From JAKALD01 sp963817785 (GTDB lineage Bacteria; Pseudomonadota; Gammaproteobacteria; Burkholderiales; SG8-39), in NCBI GenBank assembly GCA_963817785.1, contig CAWFPL010000008.1:1302001-1366000 (forward strand): a stretch of DNA of 64,000 nt. Direction: 5' to 3'. A program made the position numbers and the translations under genes. The notes under the pieces were generated by a model. The model was not told the DNA's origin. It was given only the letters and a program-made list of their open reading frames with translations, and did no database searches. Positions 37,031 to 53,301 of this stretch are shown here, in pieces (position 1 is the stretch's first letter; every line of letters starts with the position of its first letter).

Positions 37031-37981
37031 TCAGGCCCGAGGGCCCCGGAGCGCACCGAGCGCGACCGAAGCGACGTCGCGCAGCGCCTTCCGGCTCCGG
37101 CTTTCCGCGAGCGAGGCGAGCACCGCGCCGATCGCCGCGCCGCCCTTGCCCTGCTTCAGCAGGGTGTAAGAGAGATTGAGCCGCGCGCGACGCAATCTGC
37201 CGCGATACCCCCGCCAGACGGCGGGCGGCCCGCCTTCCAGCATCTTCTTGAGGGGCCGCAGCGCCTGCACCGTGAGGCGCTGCGACCGGAGGGGATCGGT
37301 TCGCGTGGCGCTGTCCGGGCGAATCAGATAGGCGCCCATCGGCTCGCAGACGACGCCGACGCGGCGGCTCGCGGCGCACAGCCGGATGAGAAAATTCACG
37401 TCCTCGCAGACCGCCTGGCCAAGCGGATAGCCGCCCAGGCGCATGAATGTGCGTCGCGGAACGCTCAGTGTGTGCGTGTCGCCGAAGTGGTTCTCGACGA
37501 AGGACTCGAGCTCGTCCGCTTCCATGATCACCTCGCACGCACCGCTCGCTTTCTCCAGGAGCCGCATGCCCGCCTCCGTGATTTCCATCGAGCGGCTGAT
37601 CAGGCTGCCGTCCGGGCGCCGGTAGTCGTAATCGCCCGTGAGGAAGTCCAGCTCCGGATCGCGCGCGATCCACTCTGCGTGCCAGCGCAGGCGATCCGGG
37701 TAATACCAGTCGTCCGCGTCGAGAAACGCGAGCCATTCGCCAGTGGCCAGTTGCGCCCCGTTGTTGCGCGCGGCGGACACGCCCGCGTTCGCCTGGGACA
37801 GCGAGACGACGCGACGGCCGAACGAGGCGACCACGCGCGCCGTGTCATCCGTCGAGCCGTCGTCCACGACGATGAGCTCGGAAGCCGGGTAGGTTTGCGC
37901 GAGCACCGACTCGATCGCGCGTCCGATGGTGCCCGCGCCGTTATAGACCGGAATGACGACCGAGAAACTCGGCGCCGCCAT
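37031..37981 (-). CDS. Glycosyltransferase family 2
   Basis: 316 residues from ATG 37981 (MAAPSFSVVIPVYNGAGTIG). VVDDGSTDDTARVV, WLAFLDADDWYYPDRL and CEDVNFLIRLCA are the GT-A motifs, ED included. The longer open frame upstream (to 38077) overlaps the neighbouring gene and is Arg-rich, so it is not used. It ends 103 bp before the small secreted protein on the same strand. GC is very high here. Confidence 0.83.
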   Translation of the reverse strand: MAAPSFSVVIPVYNGAGTIGRAIESVLAQTYPASELIVVDDGSTDDTARVVASFGRRVVSLSQANAGVSAARNNGAQLATGEWLAFLDADDWYYPDRLRWHAEWIARDPELDFLTGDYDYRRPDGSLISRSMEITEAGMRLLEKASGACEVIMEADELESFVENHFGDTHTLSVPRRTFMRLGGYPLGQAVCEDVNFLIRLCAASRRVGVVCEPMGAYLIRPDSATRTDPLRSQRLTVQALRPLKKMLEGGPPAVWRGYRGRLRRARLNLSYTLLKQGKGGAAIGAVLASLAESRSRKALRDVASVALGALRGPRA

Positions 37982-37985
37982 CGGC

Positions 37986-39227
37986 CTACCCGCCCGATGC
38001 ACGCGGGGCCGCGCCCGCGCGCCAGGTCGCAGCGTACAGCAGGCACGCCGGAACGATCGCGCCCGTCGCCCAGGCAAGCTTGCGCAGCCGCGCGATGTTC
38101 CACAGGCGTCGCAGCCAGACGTGAAGTCGAACGGCGAGCCGCCGCTCGACTAGCCACGGGTCGGTCCGCCGCATGCGCAACGCGAGCTCCTCGGTGGAGA
38201 GGAACGCGACGTCCGGAAACGCCCGCAGCGTCAGCGCGAAGAGCCGATCCAGCTCGTGAAGCGCCGCCTCGGCAGACGCGGCATCGCCCAAGAAATTCGC
38301 CCGATGGGTCTCGAGAAGCGTCGGTCGTCCGGCACGGGTCTTTGCGGCCAGCGCATCGAGCGCGCGCTCGGCCTTGTGCCCGCGCGAGGGCTCGAAGTAA
38401 TCGTCGCGCACGATGTATGTGATCCAGCCCGCCCCCTTTTCGCCGTTCAACACGGCCGGCCCCGCAGCGCTCGGGTTACCGTCCTCCGCCCGGGCTTCGT
38501 AGCGCCGCCCGGGGGTGACCACGAATTGAACCCCCGCTTCGGCCCAGGCCGCCTCGACGGTGTCGTTCCAGACGAAGGTAGGCGGCACCGCGACCGTCGG
38601 CTCTCTGCCAAAGATGGTCCGGAAATCCGCCACCTCCGCGAACGCGGCGGCTCTGATCACGTCGGCGGGCAACGGTTTCGAGGGAAGTTCGCTCGCGTCG
38701 ACCCAGCGGCTCTGCAGCGGCGCGGGCAGTGCCTCCGTGCTCGGGATCCCCGGCCCCGCCAACCAGCTCGCGAGTCGCGGATCCCCTCGCACGGCAGCAA
38801 GCAGCGCAGGCGGCCAGTAGTGCTCGGCGCCGTGAAGCTGCAAGGCGAACACGCCGCTTTCGGCGCCGTGCCTGATCGTAGCGAGGACCGGAGCGAACTC
38901 GCCATCGCTCAGGGATTTGCGACAGTAGTGCCGGAGGCCATTGGCAAGGATGTCGGCGCCGTCTGCCACGCCGAGCACCAGCCCGAGGGTCATGACCGCC
39001 TTTCGACCGTCGCGATCGGCGTGCGAGCCGAGAACCGTCGCGATACCGTCGAGCCGCTCCGCCTGCCCCGGCGGCCCTGCGCCCCAGTCGTCGCTTTCTA
39101 CAATCAGCACCGGACGCTTGAGCATCGGCTCGCGCCAGAGCGCGCCGAGCGCCTTGCGGCACACCCATGCGAGAGTAGTGGTGCCAACAACTATCCAGAG
39201 CAACACGAATACAAGGACCCACTGCAT
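37986..39227 (-). CDS. Membrane-anchored NodB-like deacetylase fold protein
   Basis: 413 residues from ATG 39227 (MQWVLVFVLLWIVVGTTTL), which begins an N-terminal membrane anchor. The core has VLIVESDDWGAGPPG (Asp-Asp metal site), FALQLHGAEHYWP (His pair) and, near the end of the domain, LLETHRANFLG and FLSTEEL. This matches a group of distant polysaccharide deacetylases that start SDDWG. A second hydrophobic helix near the C-terminus (AIVPACLLYAATW) may anchor the other end. Four bases separate it from the GT2 start. Confidence 0.65.
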   Translation of the reverse strand: MQWVLVFVLLWIVVGTTTLAWVCRKALGALWREPMLKRPVLIVESDDWGAGPPGQAERLDGIATVLGSHADRDGRKAVMTLGLVLGVADGADILANGLRHYCRKSLSDGEFAPVLATIRHGAESGVFALQLHGAEHYWPPALLAAVRGDPRLASWLAGPGIPSTEALPAPLQSRWVDASELPSKPLPADVIRAAAFAEVADFRTIFGREPTVAVPPTFVWNDTVEAAWAEAGVQFVVTPGRRYEARAEDGNPSAAGPAVLNGEKGAGWITYIVRDDYFEPSRGHKAERALDALAAKTRAGRPTLLETHRANFLGDAASAEAALHELDRLFALTLRAFPDVAFLSTEELALRMRRTDPWLVERRLAVRLHVWLRRLWNIARLRKLAWATGAIVPACLLYAATWRAGAAPRASGG

Positions 39228-39341
39228 GACGAATTCATGGGGCGAGCGGGACAGCCGCTCGGCTTCCCCTGGAAAGAAGCGGGGCACGACACCGCACTGC
39301 CTCGCCCAACGCGGCATCTACCTCGTCCTCAGACATCGCCG

Positions 39342-40049
39342 CTATGCCTTCTCGACGTAATACTTCCACGTGCACTTCTGATGCGGAACCGGCTTTTCGG
39401 GCTTGGCCGCAAAGAACTCGTCGATGGCCTTGTTCGCTCCCGGCCACCGATGATCGACGTATTCATCGAACATGATGATCCCGCCCTTCGCGACCTTATC
39501 GTACAGATTGGTCAGCGATATCCTGTACGACTCGTACAGGTCGCAGTCGAGGTGAAGCAGCGCGATCTTCCCTTGATATTTCCGCAGGGTTTCGTCGAAG
39601 GGTCCTTTAACGAGGCGCACGCGCTCACGTATCCTGTCCTCCGGGATCCGGCCGTCGCGAAGCACTCTCAGGACGGTTTCCGGCGGATTCGCCCAAAAAT
39701 CCTTTCCCGTAATGGGGGTCACGCCATCCTTCTGTACGGGCTCGGGAAAACCATCGAACGAATCGAATCCGTAGTAGGTGCGCTCCTTGCCCAGGTATTC
39801 GCTCAGGAGAAGAAAAAGCAGCGCGCCGTGCCCGATCGAGACCCCGCATTCGACGATGTCGCCTTCTATGCCCTTGAGCTTTTCGAGCTGGTCGAAAAAA
39901 TACAGGTAGCGGTCCAGGCTGCCCCGGTACACGCGCGGCAGGAAAGGCGAGTGGTTGTAGTCGGCCGGGATCGTCTCCACCAGCCGATCGCGGCGTTCGA
40001 TATTGAGGCCGGCGTAGCGGAATGCCTGTTTAATCCAATTCTTGAGCAC
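39342..40049 (-). CDS. TylF/MycF-family O-methyltransferase
   Basis: 235 residues. GDIVECGVSIGHGALLFLL binds SAM, YYGFDSFDGFPEP follows, and LLHLDCDLYESY with MFDEYVDHRWPGANKA carries the Asp residues that bind Mg2+ in the MycE/TylF group. Members methylate sugar hydroxyls in macrolides and polysaccharides. It is 24 bp from the GT4 gene upstream and probably co-transcribed with it. A 114-bp gap follows on the 3' side. Confidence 0.85.
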   Translation of the reverse strand: MLKNWIKQAFRYAGLNIERRDRLVETIPADYNHSPFLPRVYRGSLDRYLYFFDQLEKLKGIEGDIVECGVSIGHGALLFLLLSEYLGKERTYYGFDSFDGFPEPVQKDGVTPITGKDFWANPPETVLRVLRDGRIPEDRIRERVRLVKGPFDETLRKYQGKIALLHLDCDLYESYRISLTNLYDKVAKGGIIMFDEYVDHRWPGANKAIDEFFAAKPEKPVPHQKCTWKYYVEKA

Positions 40050-40073
40050 GAGATCCCCTTCCCCTCCGCCGCC

Positions 40074-41174
40074 TCAACGAATCAGCTCATCATAGGCCCG
40101 CTCAAGCCTTCTGACGGGTTCGCCCGTGAACCGCTGCTCCACGATCTCGCGGGCGCGTTGTCCCATTCGACGCCGCAGCACCTCGTCCTCGATTAGCTGC
40201 GTGGTATATCGGATCAGCCCCTCTAGGTCCTCGCGCTCGACCAGAAAGCCGTTCTCGCCGTGGCGGATGATCTCCGGAATCCCGCCGTCCCGGGTCGATA
40301 CCATGGGTTTCCTCGCCGCGCCCGCTTCGATGTTGATCAGCCCGAACGGCTCGCCCCAGCGCGAGGGCATGACGATGATGTCGGACGAGCGATATATGTT
40401 CTGCACGTCGCCCCGGTAGCCGACGTACTTGATGCGCGCGTCCCCCGCAATCTCGGCGCGCAGCCGCTCCTCGGTATAAGAACCCTCGAACTTGCTGGGG
40501 TCCCGGCACTCGCCGACGATCAGGAACTTGGCCGCCGGCCCCGGGATCCGACGCGCCATCTCGATGAAGAGGTCGATCCCCTTGATCGCACGGATCTGGC
40601 CGACGAAACTGACGACCACATCGTCGGCGGACAACGCCAGCTCCTGCCGAATGTCAGCTGCGTCATCGAAGCGTTCGAGACTGACTGAGTTATGGATCAC
40701 GACCTTCGGTACGTTTTTGGGCTCGGACTTCGCTGCCGTGTATTCGGAAACAGCAGCGATAAGGCTGGAGAATTTCACGAAGGGCGCCGGCTTGTCGATG
40801 ACCACGTGGTAATGCGTAACCACAGGAATGCGCAGAAGCTTGGCGGCCGCGATTTCCGCCGGACGCCAATAGTTGGCGTGGTTGATGTGAAGCAGGGCTA
40901 CGCGGTTCTGTTTAAAGAAACTGGCTGCGGCGGCGATGTCTCGAAGATACCGGAGCGCACCGTTTGGCTCGCGCTGCCGTCCCCAGATCGTGTAGCGCAC
41001 TCCCCATTGTTGCAGCATCGGCAAGATTGGCCCCTCGGACGGCAGGAGCAGGAGCGGCTCGTAACGGCTGCGGTCAATCAAGCGGATATTGGTGAACAGC
41101 ACCCGGCTAGCGCCGCCCCAGTCTCCGGCGGCTCCCGAAAGGTAGCAGATGACCTTCTTGCCGGACCTGTTCAC
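40074..41174 (-). CDS. Glycosyltransferase family 4
   Basis: 366 residues. GAAGDWGGASRVLFTNIRL is the glycine-rich N-lobe loop, LLHINHANYW follows, and the C-lobe has VSFVGQIRAIKGIDLFIEM, YRSSDIIVMPSRWGEPFG and NIEAGAARKPMV. It is a GT-B retaining enzyme. It lies between the TylF-type methyltransferase and a sulfotransferase on the same strand, which suggests a shared target glycan. Confidence 0.84.
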   Translation of the reverse strand: MNRSGKKVICYLSGAAGDWGGASRVLFTNIRLIDRSRYEPLLLLPSEGPILPMLQQWGVRYTIWGRQREPNGALRYLRDIAAAASFFKQNRVALLHINHANYWRPAEIAAAKLLRIPVVTHYHVVIDKPAPFVKFSSLIAAVSEYTAAKSEPKNVPKVVIHNSVSLERFDDAADIRQELALSADDVVVSFVGQIRAIKGIDLFIEMARRIPGPAAKFLIVGECRDPSKFEGSYTEERLRAEIAGDARIKYVGYRGDVQNIYRSSDIIVMPSRWGEPFGLINIEAGAARKPMVSTRDGGIPEIIRHGENGFLVEREDLEGLIRYTTQLIEDEVLRRRMGQRAREIVEQRFTGEPVRRLERAYDELIR

Positions 41175-41198
41175 GTGGCGATCGGCTCGGTTCGCGCG

Positions 41199-42122
41199 CT
41201 ACAGCGCGTACCCCATGGCAGATGTAACCTCCGCCACCTTCGGGAGCACCCGCTCGATCCGCTCCCGATTACCCTGCTCGCGCCACTTGTCGAGCCGGAT
41301 CGCGGAGAACGCGTTGTAAGGCGTAGACAGGACCGTCTCGCAGTGCTCCTTCAATTCCGGCGTGAACGCGAGCCCGCAGGACTCGAAGGCGGCGCGAAAG
41401 CCCGCCACCGGGTCTCGCACGAGGTCCTCGTATTGGATCTTGGTCCACTGTTCACGCGGAATCGCCTTCGACGCCTCGAGGATGGCGCGGTTCATGGCGA
41501 CGTACTGCGCGGCGCAGACTTCCTCGATCGGCGCAGTCGCGTAGCGTTGCCAGCCTTCGAACAGGAAGAAGCACCAGCGCCGGTAGCGACCGCCTTCGAT
41601 GAGGACCTCGGCAGGGAGCGCCGCCGACCAGGTCGCAAATTCGTCCGCTCTGCCCCAGCCTTCGATGAGCGAATGGATATTGTCGCCGGGGCTGCGCTTC
41701 ACATAGATGAAATGGGCGTCCGGAAAGAGGGTGTGCAGATAGCCGACACACAACCCGTTCTGGTTGTTCTTGTCCACGATACGCAGCCTCCCGGAGTGCG
41801 ACAAGAAGTAGCGCGAGACGGCGTCCCGGTCGCGCTGGCTCGCATCCGCGGCGTCGAGCGCGTGGCTGCGCCAACCCTTTTCTGCGAGCGGATGCAGCGC
41901 CGCCCAGAAATCGTGCGTCTCGCGATTGAGCGAGCCGAGCTCACGCGATTGCGAGAACGTCTTGTAGACGAGTGTCGTGCCCGCCCGGCTGCAGCCGACC
42001 ACGAAGATCGGCTTCTCGAGGGGACGCCGCGCAAGATCCCACCTCGCGCCCCGGAAGGCGATCAGCGCCCGTCGGCCGTGGTGGCGCAGCGTCTTGTCGA
42101 TTTTCGGCAGGAACTCGTTCAT
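41199..42122 (-). CDS. Sulfotransferase family protein
   Basis: 307 residues. The PAPS 5'-phosphosulfate loop is FVVGCSRAGTTLVYKT at about residue 40, and the 3'-phosphate motif is KRSPGDNIHSLIEG; IQYEDLVRDPVAGF follows as in other Sulfotransfer_3 proteins. It is 24 bp from the GT4 gene downstream of it and is the first gene of a minus-strand group. It diverges from the asparagine-synthetase-like gene 91 bp away. Likely to sulfate the polymer or an intermediate. Confidence 0.8.
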   Translation of the reverse strand: MNEFLPKIDKTLRHHGRRALIAFRGARWDLARRPLEKPIFVVGCSRAGTTLVYKTFSQSRELGSLNRETHDFWAALHPLAEKGWRSHALDAADASQRDRDAVSRYFLSHSGRLRIVDKNNQNGLCVGYLHTLFPDAHFIYVKRSPGDNIHSLIEGWGRADEFATWSAALPAEVLIEGGRYRRWCFFLFEGWQRYATAPIEEVCAAQYVAMNRAILEASKAIPREQWTKIQYEDLVRDPVAGFRAAFESCGLAFTPELKEHCETVLSTPYNAFSAIRLDKWREQGNRERIERVLPKVAEVTSAMGYAL

Positions 42123-42213
42123 TTTTTTGCGCGAGGCGAACGCATTATAGGATGATTGTCAGGCGACGCAGGGATTGCGGCAGCGCTGACAAGAATTCGG
42201 GAGCGATGGGCCC

Positions 42214-44061
42214 ATGGGAGGATATTGCGGATGGATCAACAGCGCGCCCGAAAGCGGTCGCGCCGAGGAGGTCCTGTCCGGCATGCTGGCGCGCGGCATC
42301 GGCAACGGGCACGCCGCCGAGCGGCCGATGCTTGCCGGCGCGAGCGCGATCGCGACGCGGCCAGGAGTCGTGCCGGTCAGCACCCACCGGGCCGGCGCGC
42401 TGCTCGTCGCGATCGAGGGCCGGCCGCGTTGGAACTCGGCGGAGTTGACAGCGCTCACGACCCAGCGCGGCTACGCGGCGGCACTCGCCGAGGCCTATCG
42501 GCGCCACGGCAGCGAATGCCTGAAGCATCTGCTGGGAACGTTCGCCCTCGCGATCGTCGACGCCGAGAGCGCGAGCGGCCTGCTCGCCGTCGACCGGATG
42601 GGGATCCGAACCCTTTGCTACGCCAACCCGTCCGCTCGTCTGGTGTTCGGCTCGAGCGCGGAGAGCGTCGCGACCCATCCCCGCGTCGGGCGCGGCTTGA
42701 GCCTGCAGGCGATCTACAACTACCTCTACTGCCACATGGTGCCTGCGCCGGGCACGATCTACGAGGGGGTTCAGAAGCTGCGGCCCGGCGAATGCGTCGT
42801 GTTCCGCGACGGCTCCGTCGAGCGGCGCTTCTACTGGCAGCTGCGATACGTGGATCACGCCAAGGAATCGCCCAGCGCGATGAAGTTGCGTTTCCGCGAG
42901 CTGCTCCGCGAGGCCGCGAGCCGCGCGATCGCCCGGGACAGCGACATCGGCGCGTTCCTCAGCGGCGGGACCGACAGCTCGACCGTCGCGGGCTTACTCA
43001 CGGAGCTGCGCGGCAAGCCGGCGAAGACGTACTCGATCGGCTTCGCGGCCGAGGGCTTCGACGAGATGGCCTATGCGCGAATCACGGCGCGCCACTTCGC
43101 CACCAGCGCCAACGAGTACTACGTGAAGCCGCAGGACGTGCTCGAGGCGATCCCGCTCATCGCGCGCGCCTATGACGAGCCGTTCGGCAACGATTCGGCG
43201 GTGCCCACCTACTTCTGCGCGAAAATGGCGCGCGAGGACGGGGTCCGGGTAATGCTCGCGGGCGACGGCGGCGACGAGATCTTCGGCGGCAACGCCCGTT
43301 ACGCGAAGCAAAAGCTCTTCGAAGCCTATGCGCGCCTTCCCGCAGTTCTGCGGCGCGGCGTGATCGAACCGCTGGCGTTCGGTCTGCCGGGCGGAGACCG
43401 AATCGCCCTCTTGCGCAAGCTCGCGAGCTACGTCCGCCAGGCTTCGGTTCCGTTACCAGACCGCCTGGAGTCGTACAACTTCCTTCGCCGCTCGCCACTG
43501 GAAGACATTCTCGATCCGGCATTCCTCGGGGCGATCGACCCGACCCAGCCACTCGCGCTCCAGCGCGAGGTGTACGAGCGCACCGCTTCGGGCTCCCCGG
43601 TGAACCGCATGATGCACCTCGACCTCGAGTTCACACTCGCCGACAACGACCTGCGCAAGGTCTCGCGCATGTGCGAGGCCGCGGGGATCGAGGTGCGCTA
43701 TCCCCTCCTCGACGACGCGCTGGTCGCATTCTCCGGCGAGATTCCGCCCGCACTCAAGGTGAAGGGAATGAGGCTCCGCTACTTCTTCAAGCAGGCATTG
43801 CGGGAATTCCTGCCGCCCGAGACCCTGGCCAAGGCCAAGCACGGCTTCGGCATGCCCTTCGGCCTGTGGCTGCGGGATCACAAGCCTCTCGCCGAGCTTG
43901 TCCGTGAAACCCTCAACGCGTTTCAAGGCCGCGGAATCGTGCGACCGGGCTACGTCGGAGACTTGCTCCATCACCACGAAACGACCCACGCCACCTACTT
44001 CGGAGTGATGATCTGGGTGATCACGATGCTCGAGCGCTGGCTGGCGGAGAGACGGCTTTGA
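42214..44061 (+). CDS. Asparagine-synthetase-like ATP-dependent amide ligase with degenerate glutaminase domain
   Basis: 615 residues. The synthetase half is intact: FLSGGTDSSTVAGLL pyrophosphate loop, GDGGDEIFGG, and a C-terminal LAKAKHGFGMPFGLWL. The N-terminal glutaminase half is altered. The protein starts MGGYCGWIN, so no Cys follows the initiator Met, and the usual NGEIYN segment reads AIEGRPRWN. It may use free ammonia, or another amine, and may make an amide on a sugar or peptide as in beta-lactam synthetases and lasso cyclases. It is convergent with the AMP-ligase gene (19 bp) and lies beside the NRPS set, but AsnB-like genes are also normal in XrtA loci. Confidence 0.78.
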   Translation: MGGYCGWINSAPESGRAEEVLSGMLARGIGNGHAAERPMLAGASAIATRPGVVPVSTHRAGALLVAIEGRPRWNSAELTALTTQRGYAAALAEAYRRHGSECLKHLLGTFALAIVDAESASGLLAVDRMGIRTLCYANPSARLVFGSSAESVATHPRVGRGLSLQAIYNYLYCHMVPAPGTIYEGVQKLRPGECVVFRDGSVERRFYWQLRYVDHAKESPSAMKLRFRELLREAASRAIARDSDIGAFLSGGTDSSTVAGLLTELRGKPAKTYSIGFAAEGFDEMAYARITARHFATSANEYYVKPQDVLEAIPLIARAYDEPFGNDSAVPTYFCAKMAREDGVRVMLAGDGGDEIFGGNARYAKQKLFEAYARLPAVLRRGVIEPLAFGLPGGDRIALLRKLASYVRQASVPLPDRLESYNFLRRSPLEDILDPAFLGAIDPTQPLALQREVYERTASGSPVNRMMHLDLEFTLADNDLRKVSRMCEAAGIEVRYPLLDDALVAFSGEIPPALKVKGMRLRYFFKQALREFLPPETLAKAKHGFGMPFGLWLRDHKPLAELVRETLNAFQGRGIVRPGYVGDLLHHHETTHATYFGVMIWVITMLERWLAERRL

Positions 44062-44080
44062 TTCGCGGCGGTGCTCGCGC

Positions 44081-45931
44081 TTAGGTTCCGGGCGCCGGAC
44101 GGCGCACAAGGGGAGGCGTAGGCGCGTGCTCGGGTTGCCCGACCCGTGCCGCCTCGACTTCCCGCGCGAATTCAGCCACGGTCGGCATCCTGAACAGCGC
44201 CGCGGGCGGCAGGTTCACGCCTCGCCGCGCGCGCAGCCGTGCGAGAACCTGGACGCCGCGAAGGGAATCGCCGCCCAGCGCGAAGAAGTTGTCGGTCGCG
44301 CCGACTCGCTCGATTCCGAGCACCTCCGCGAAAAGCTCCGCCACGAAAGCCTCGGTTTCGTTGCGCGGCGCGAGGAACTCAGCGACAAGATGCTCGGCCA
44401 GCCGCTCGGCGAGGCCGATGCGCTGGATCTTTCCTGTAGCACCTTTCGGAATCTCGTCCACGATCACCACCCGGCTCGGAATCTCGAATTCCGGTAAGCG
44501 GCCGACGAGGAATCGGCGAAGCTCCTCTGCATCAGCACTCGCTCCGGAGTTCAAAACGACCGCCGCGGCCACGTCTTCGCCGAGGTTCGGATGGCGAACT
44601 GCGAAGGCCGCGCACTCGCGCACGCCGGCGTGCCCGAGCAGCGCGTCTTCCACATCGCGCGGGGACACCTTCTCGCCGCCCCGGTTGATGATCTCCTTGA
44701 TCCTTCCGCTGATCGTGAGGTAGCCCTCGGGGTCGAGCCACCCCTGGTCGCCGGTGCGGAACCAGCCGCCGGTGAACGCGGCGCGGTTCGCGTCGGGGTT
44801 CGCCTCGTAGCCCGCCGTCACGTTTTCCCCGCGGACGACAATCTCGCCGGTCTGACCGACCGCGAGAAGGCGGTTGTGCTCTCCCATGATTGCGATCTCG
44901 GTTCCGGTCGCAATTCCCACGGTGCCCGGCTTGCGCGGCAAGGGCGGGAGTGGATTGCTCGCGATTTGGTGAGCCGCTTCGGTCATTCCGTACGCCTCGA
45001 TCACCGGCACGCCGAGCGCGGCTTCGAGCCCGGCCGCGGTCCGCGCCGAAAGCGCGGCGGACGAGGAGCGCACCAAGCGCAGCCGATGCTTCACGGCGCT
45101 GGCCGTAGAACGTGCGAGCTCCACGAGCACGGCTTCGTGAATCGTCGGCACCGCCGTGTACCAGGTCGGCTCGAACTCGGCGAGCCAGGCGACGAAGCTC
45201 CCCACCTGCATTCCTGGCATGCAGGCGACGCTCGCGCCCACCGAGAGCGAAGCGAGCAGCGCCCCGACAAAACCGTGGACGTGAAACAGCGGCATCACGT
45301 TAAGGGAGCGGTCCTGCGGCCCGAGCCTCAGGCTTAACGCGATGTTCGCCGCCGAGCGGCAAAGGTTGCGCCGCGTGAGCGGAACGATCTTGGGCCGCGA
45401 AGTAGTTCCCGAGGTGTGCAGCACGAGCGCGACGTCGTCGCTGGCTGGGAACCGTATCGCAGCGGAGGTCGATTCTACGAATCCCCGAAGCTTGAATACC
45501 CCGGCGGGCGAGCCGACCTCGCACGAGGCCTCGAGGCAACGGATTCCGAGCTCCGCCGCGACACTGCGCGCCGGTCCTGCCTCCTCCTCGCGCAGGATGA
45601 GCGCTTTGGGCCGCAGATTGCCAAGATGGAAGCGCAGCTCCTGCACCCCGTAGGCGGGATTGAGCGGCGCACAGACGGCGCAGGCTGCTGTCGCCAGGGT
45701 CGCGACGGCCATGTCCGGTCCATTCGGCAGGACGATCGCCACGCGGTTGCCCGGCAAGATGCCTGCTCCGGCAAGCGCCGAGGCGATCCGCTGCAGCTGT
45801 GCGAGTAGTCCGCCGTAAGTGAGGGTCGGCCGACCGGAAGCCAGGAGGGCAGGCGCTTGGGGTGATTGACGCCCCCACGCCGAGAGAAGCTCCCCGAGGC
45901 CCGGCGCGCTGTCAGCTGCAAGCGGATTCAT
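44081..45931 (-). CDS. AMP-dependent acyl ligase with C-terminal carrier domain
   Basis: 616 residues. Residues 1-520 are an ANL adenylating enzyme: LHTSGTTSRPKIVPL, FHVHGFVGALLASL, EAYGMTEAA, GWFRTGDQGWL and the catalytic Lys in PKGATGKIQR. Residues about 535-600 are a carrier domain with the phosphopantetheine Ser in FFALGGDSLRGVQ. The ligase part resembles acyl/oxalyl-CoA ligases rather than amino-acid A domains. It is divergent from the NRPS gene (168 bp apart). It probably activates an acyl acid and loads it on its own carrier, to be passed to the first NRPS condensation domain. Confidence 0.82.
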   Translation of the reverse strand: MNPLAADSAPGLGELLSAWGRQSPQAPALLASGRPTLTYGGLLAQLQRIASALAGAGILPGNRVAIVLPNGPDMAVATLATAACAVCAPLNPAYGVQELRFHLGNLRPKALILREEEAGPARSVAAELGIRCLEASCEVGSPAGVFKLRGFVESTSAAIRFPASDDVALVLHTSGTTSRPKIVPLTRRNLCRSAANIALSLRLGPQDRSLNVMPLFHVHGFVGALLASLSVGASVACMPGMQVGSFVAWLAEFEPTWYTAVPTIHEAVLVELARSTASAVKHRLRLVRSSSAALSARTAAGLEAALGVPVIEAYGMTEAAHQIASNPLPPLPRKPGTVGIATGTEIAIMGEHNRLLAVGQTGEIVVRGENVTAGYEANPDANRAAFTGGWFRTGDQGWLDPEGYLTISGRIKEIINRGGEKVSPRDVEDALLGHAGVRECAAFAVRHPNLGEDVAAAVVLNSGASADAEELRRFLVGRLPEFEIPSRVVIVDEIPKGATGKIQRIGLAERLAEHLVAEFLAPRNETEAFVAELFAEVLGIERVGATDNFFALGGDSLRGVQVLARLRARRGVNLPPAALFRMPTVAEFAREVEAARVGQPEHAPTPPLVRRPAPGT

Positions 45932-46098
45932 GGCGTAGCGTCAACTTTCGTGAGCTTCGAATGACACATCTTGAGGCCGACTCCTTCATAATGCCTATCA
46001 AACGGGCAGGTTTTCAAATACCGAGACTTGCGGGGGGGCCGCGTGATCGGTACAGACCACACGGGGTGGCGCGGAAACCTCGGTCGAGGCGCTCACCG

Positions 46099-53289
<7,191 letters not shown>

Positions 53290-53301
53290 CGGAGCCCGAC
53301 C

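Noticed and set aside
37013..40196. Long plus-strand open frames at 37013-38422 and 38256-40196
   Set aside because: Antisense to the GT2, deacetylase-like and TylF-type genes, which have intact motifs; the translated text is Arg/Ala-rich without domains.
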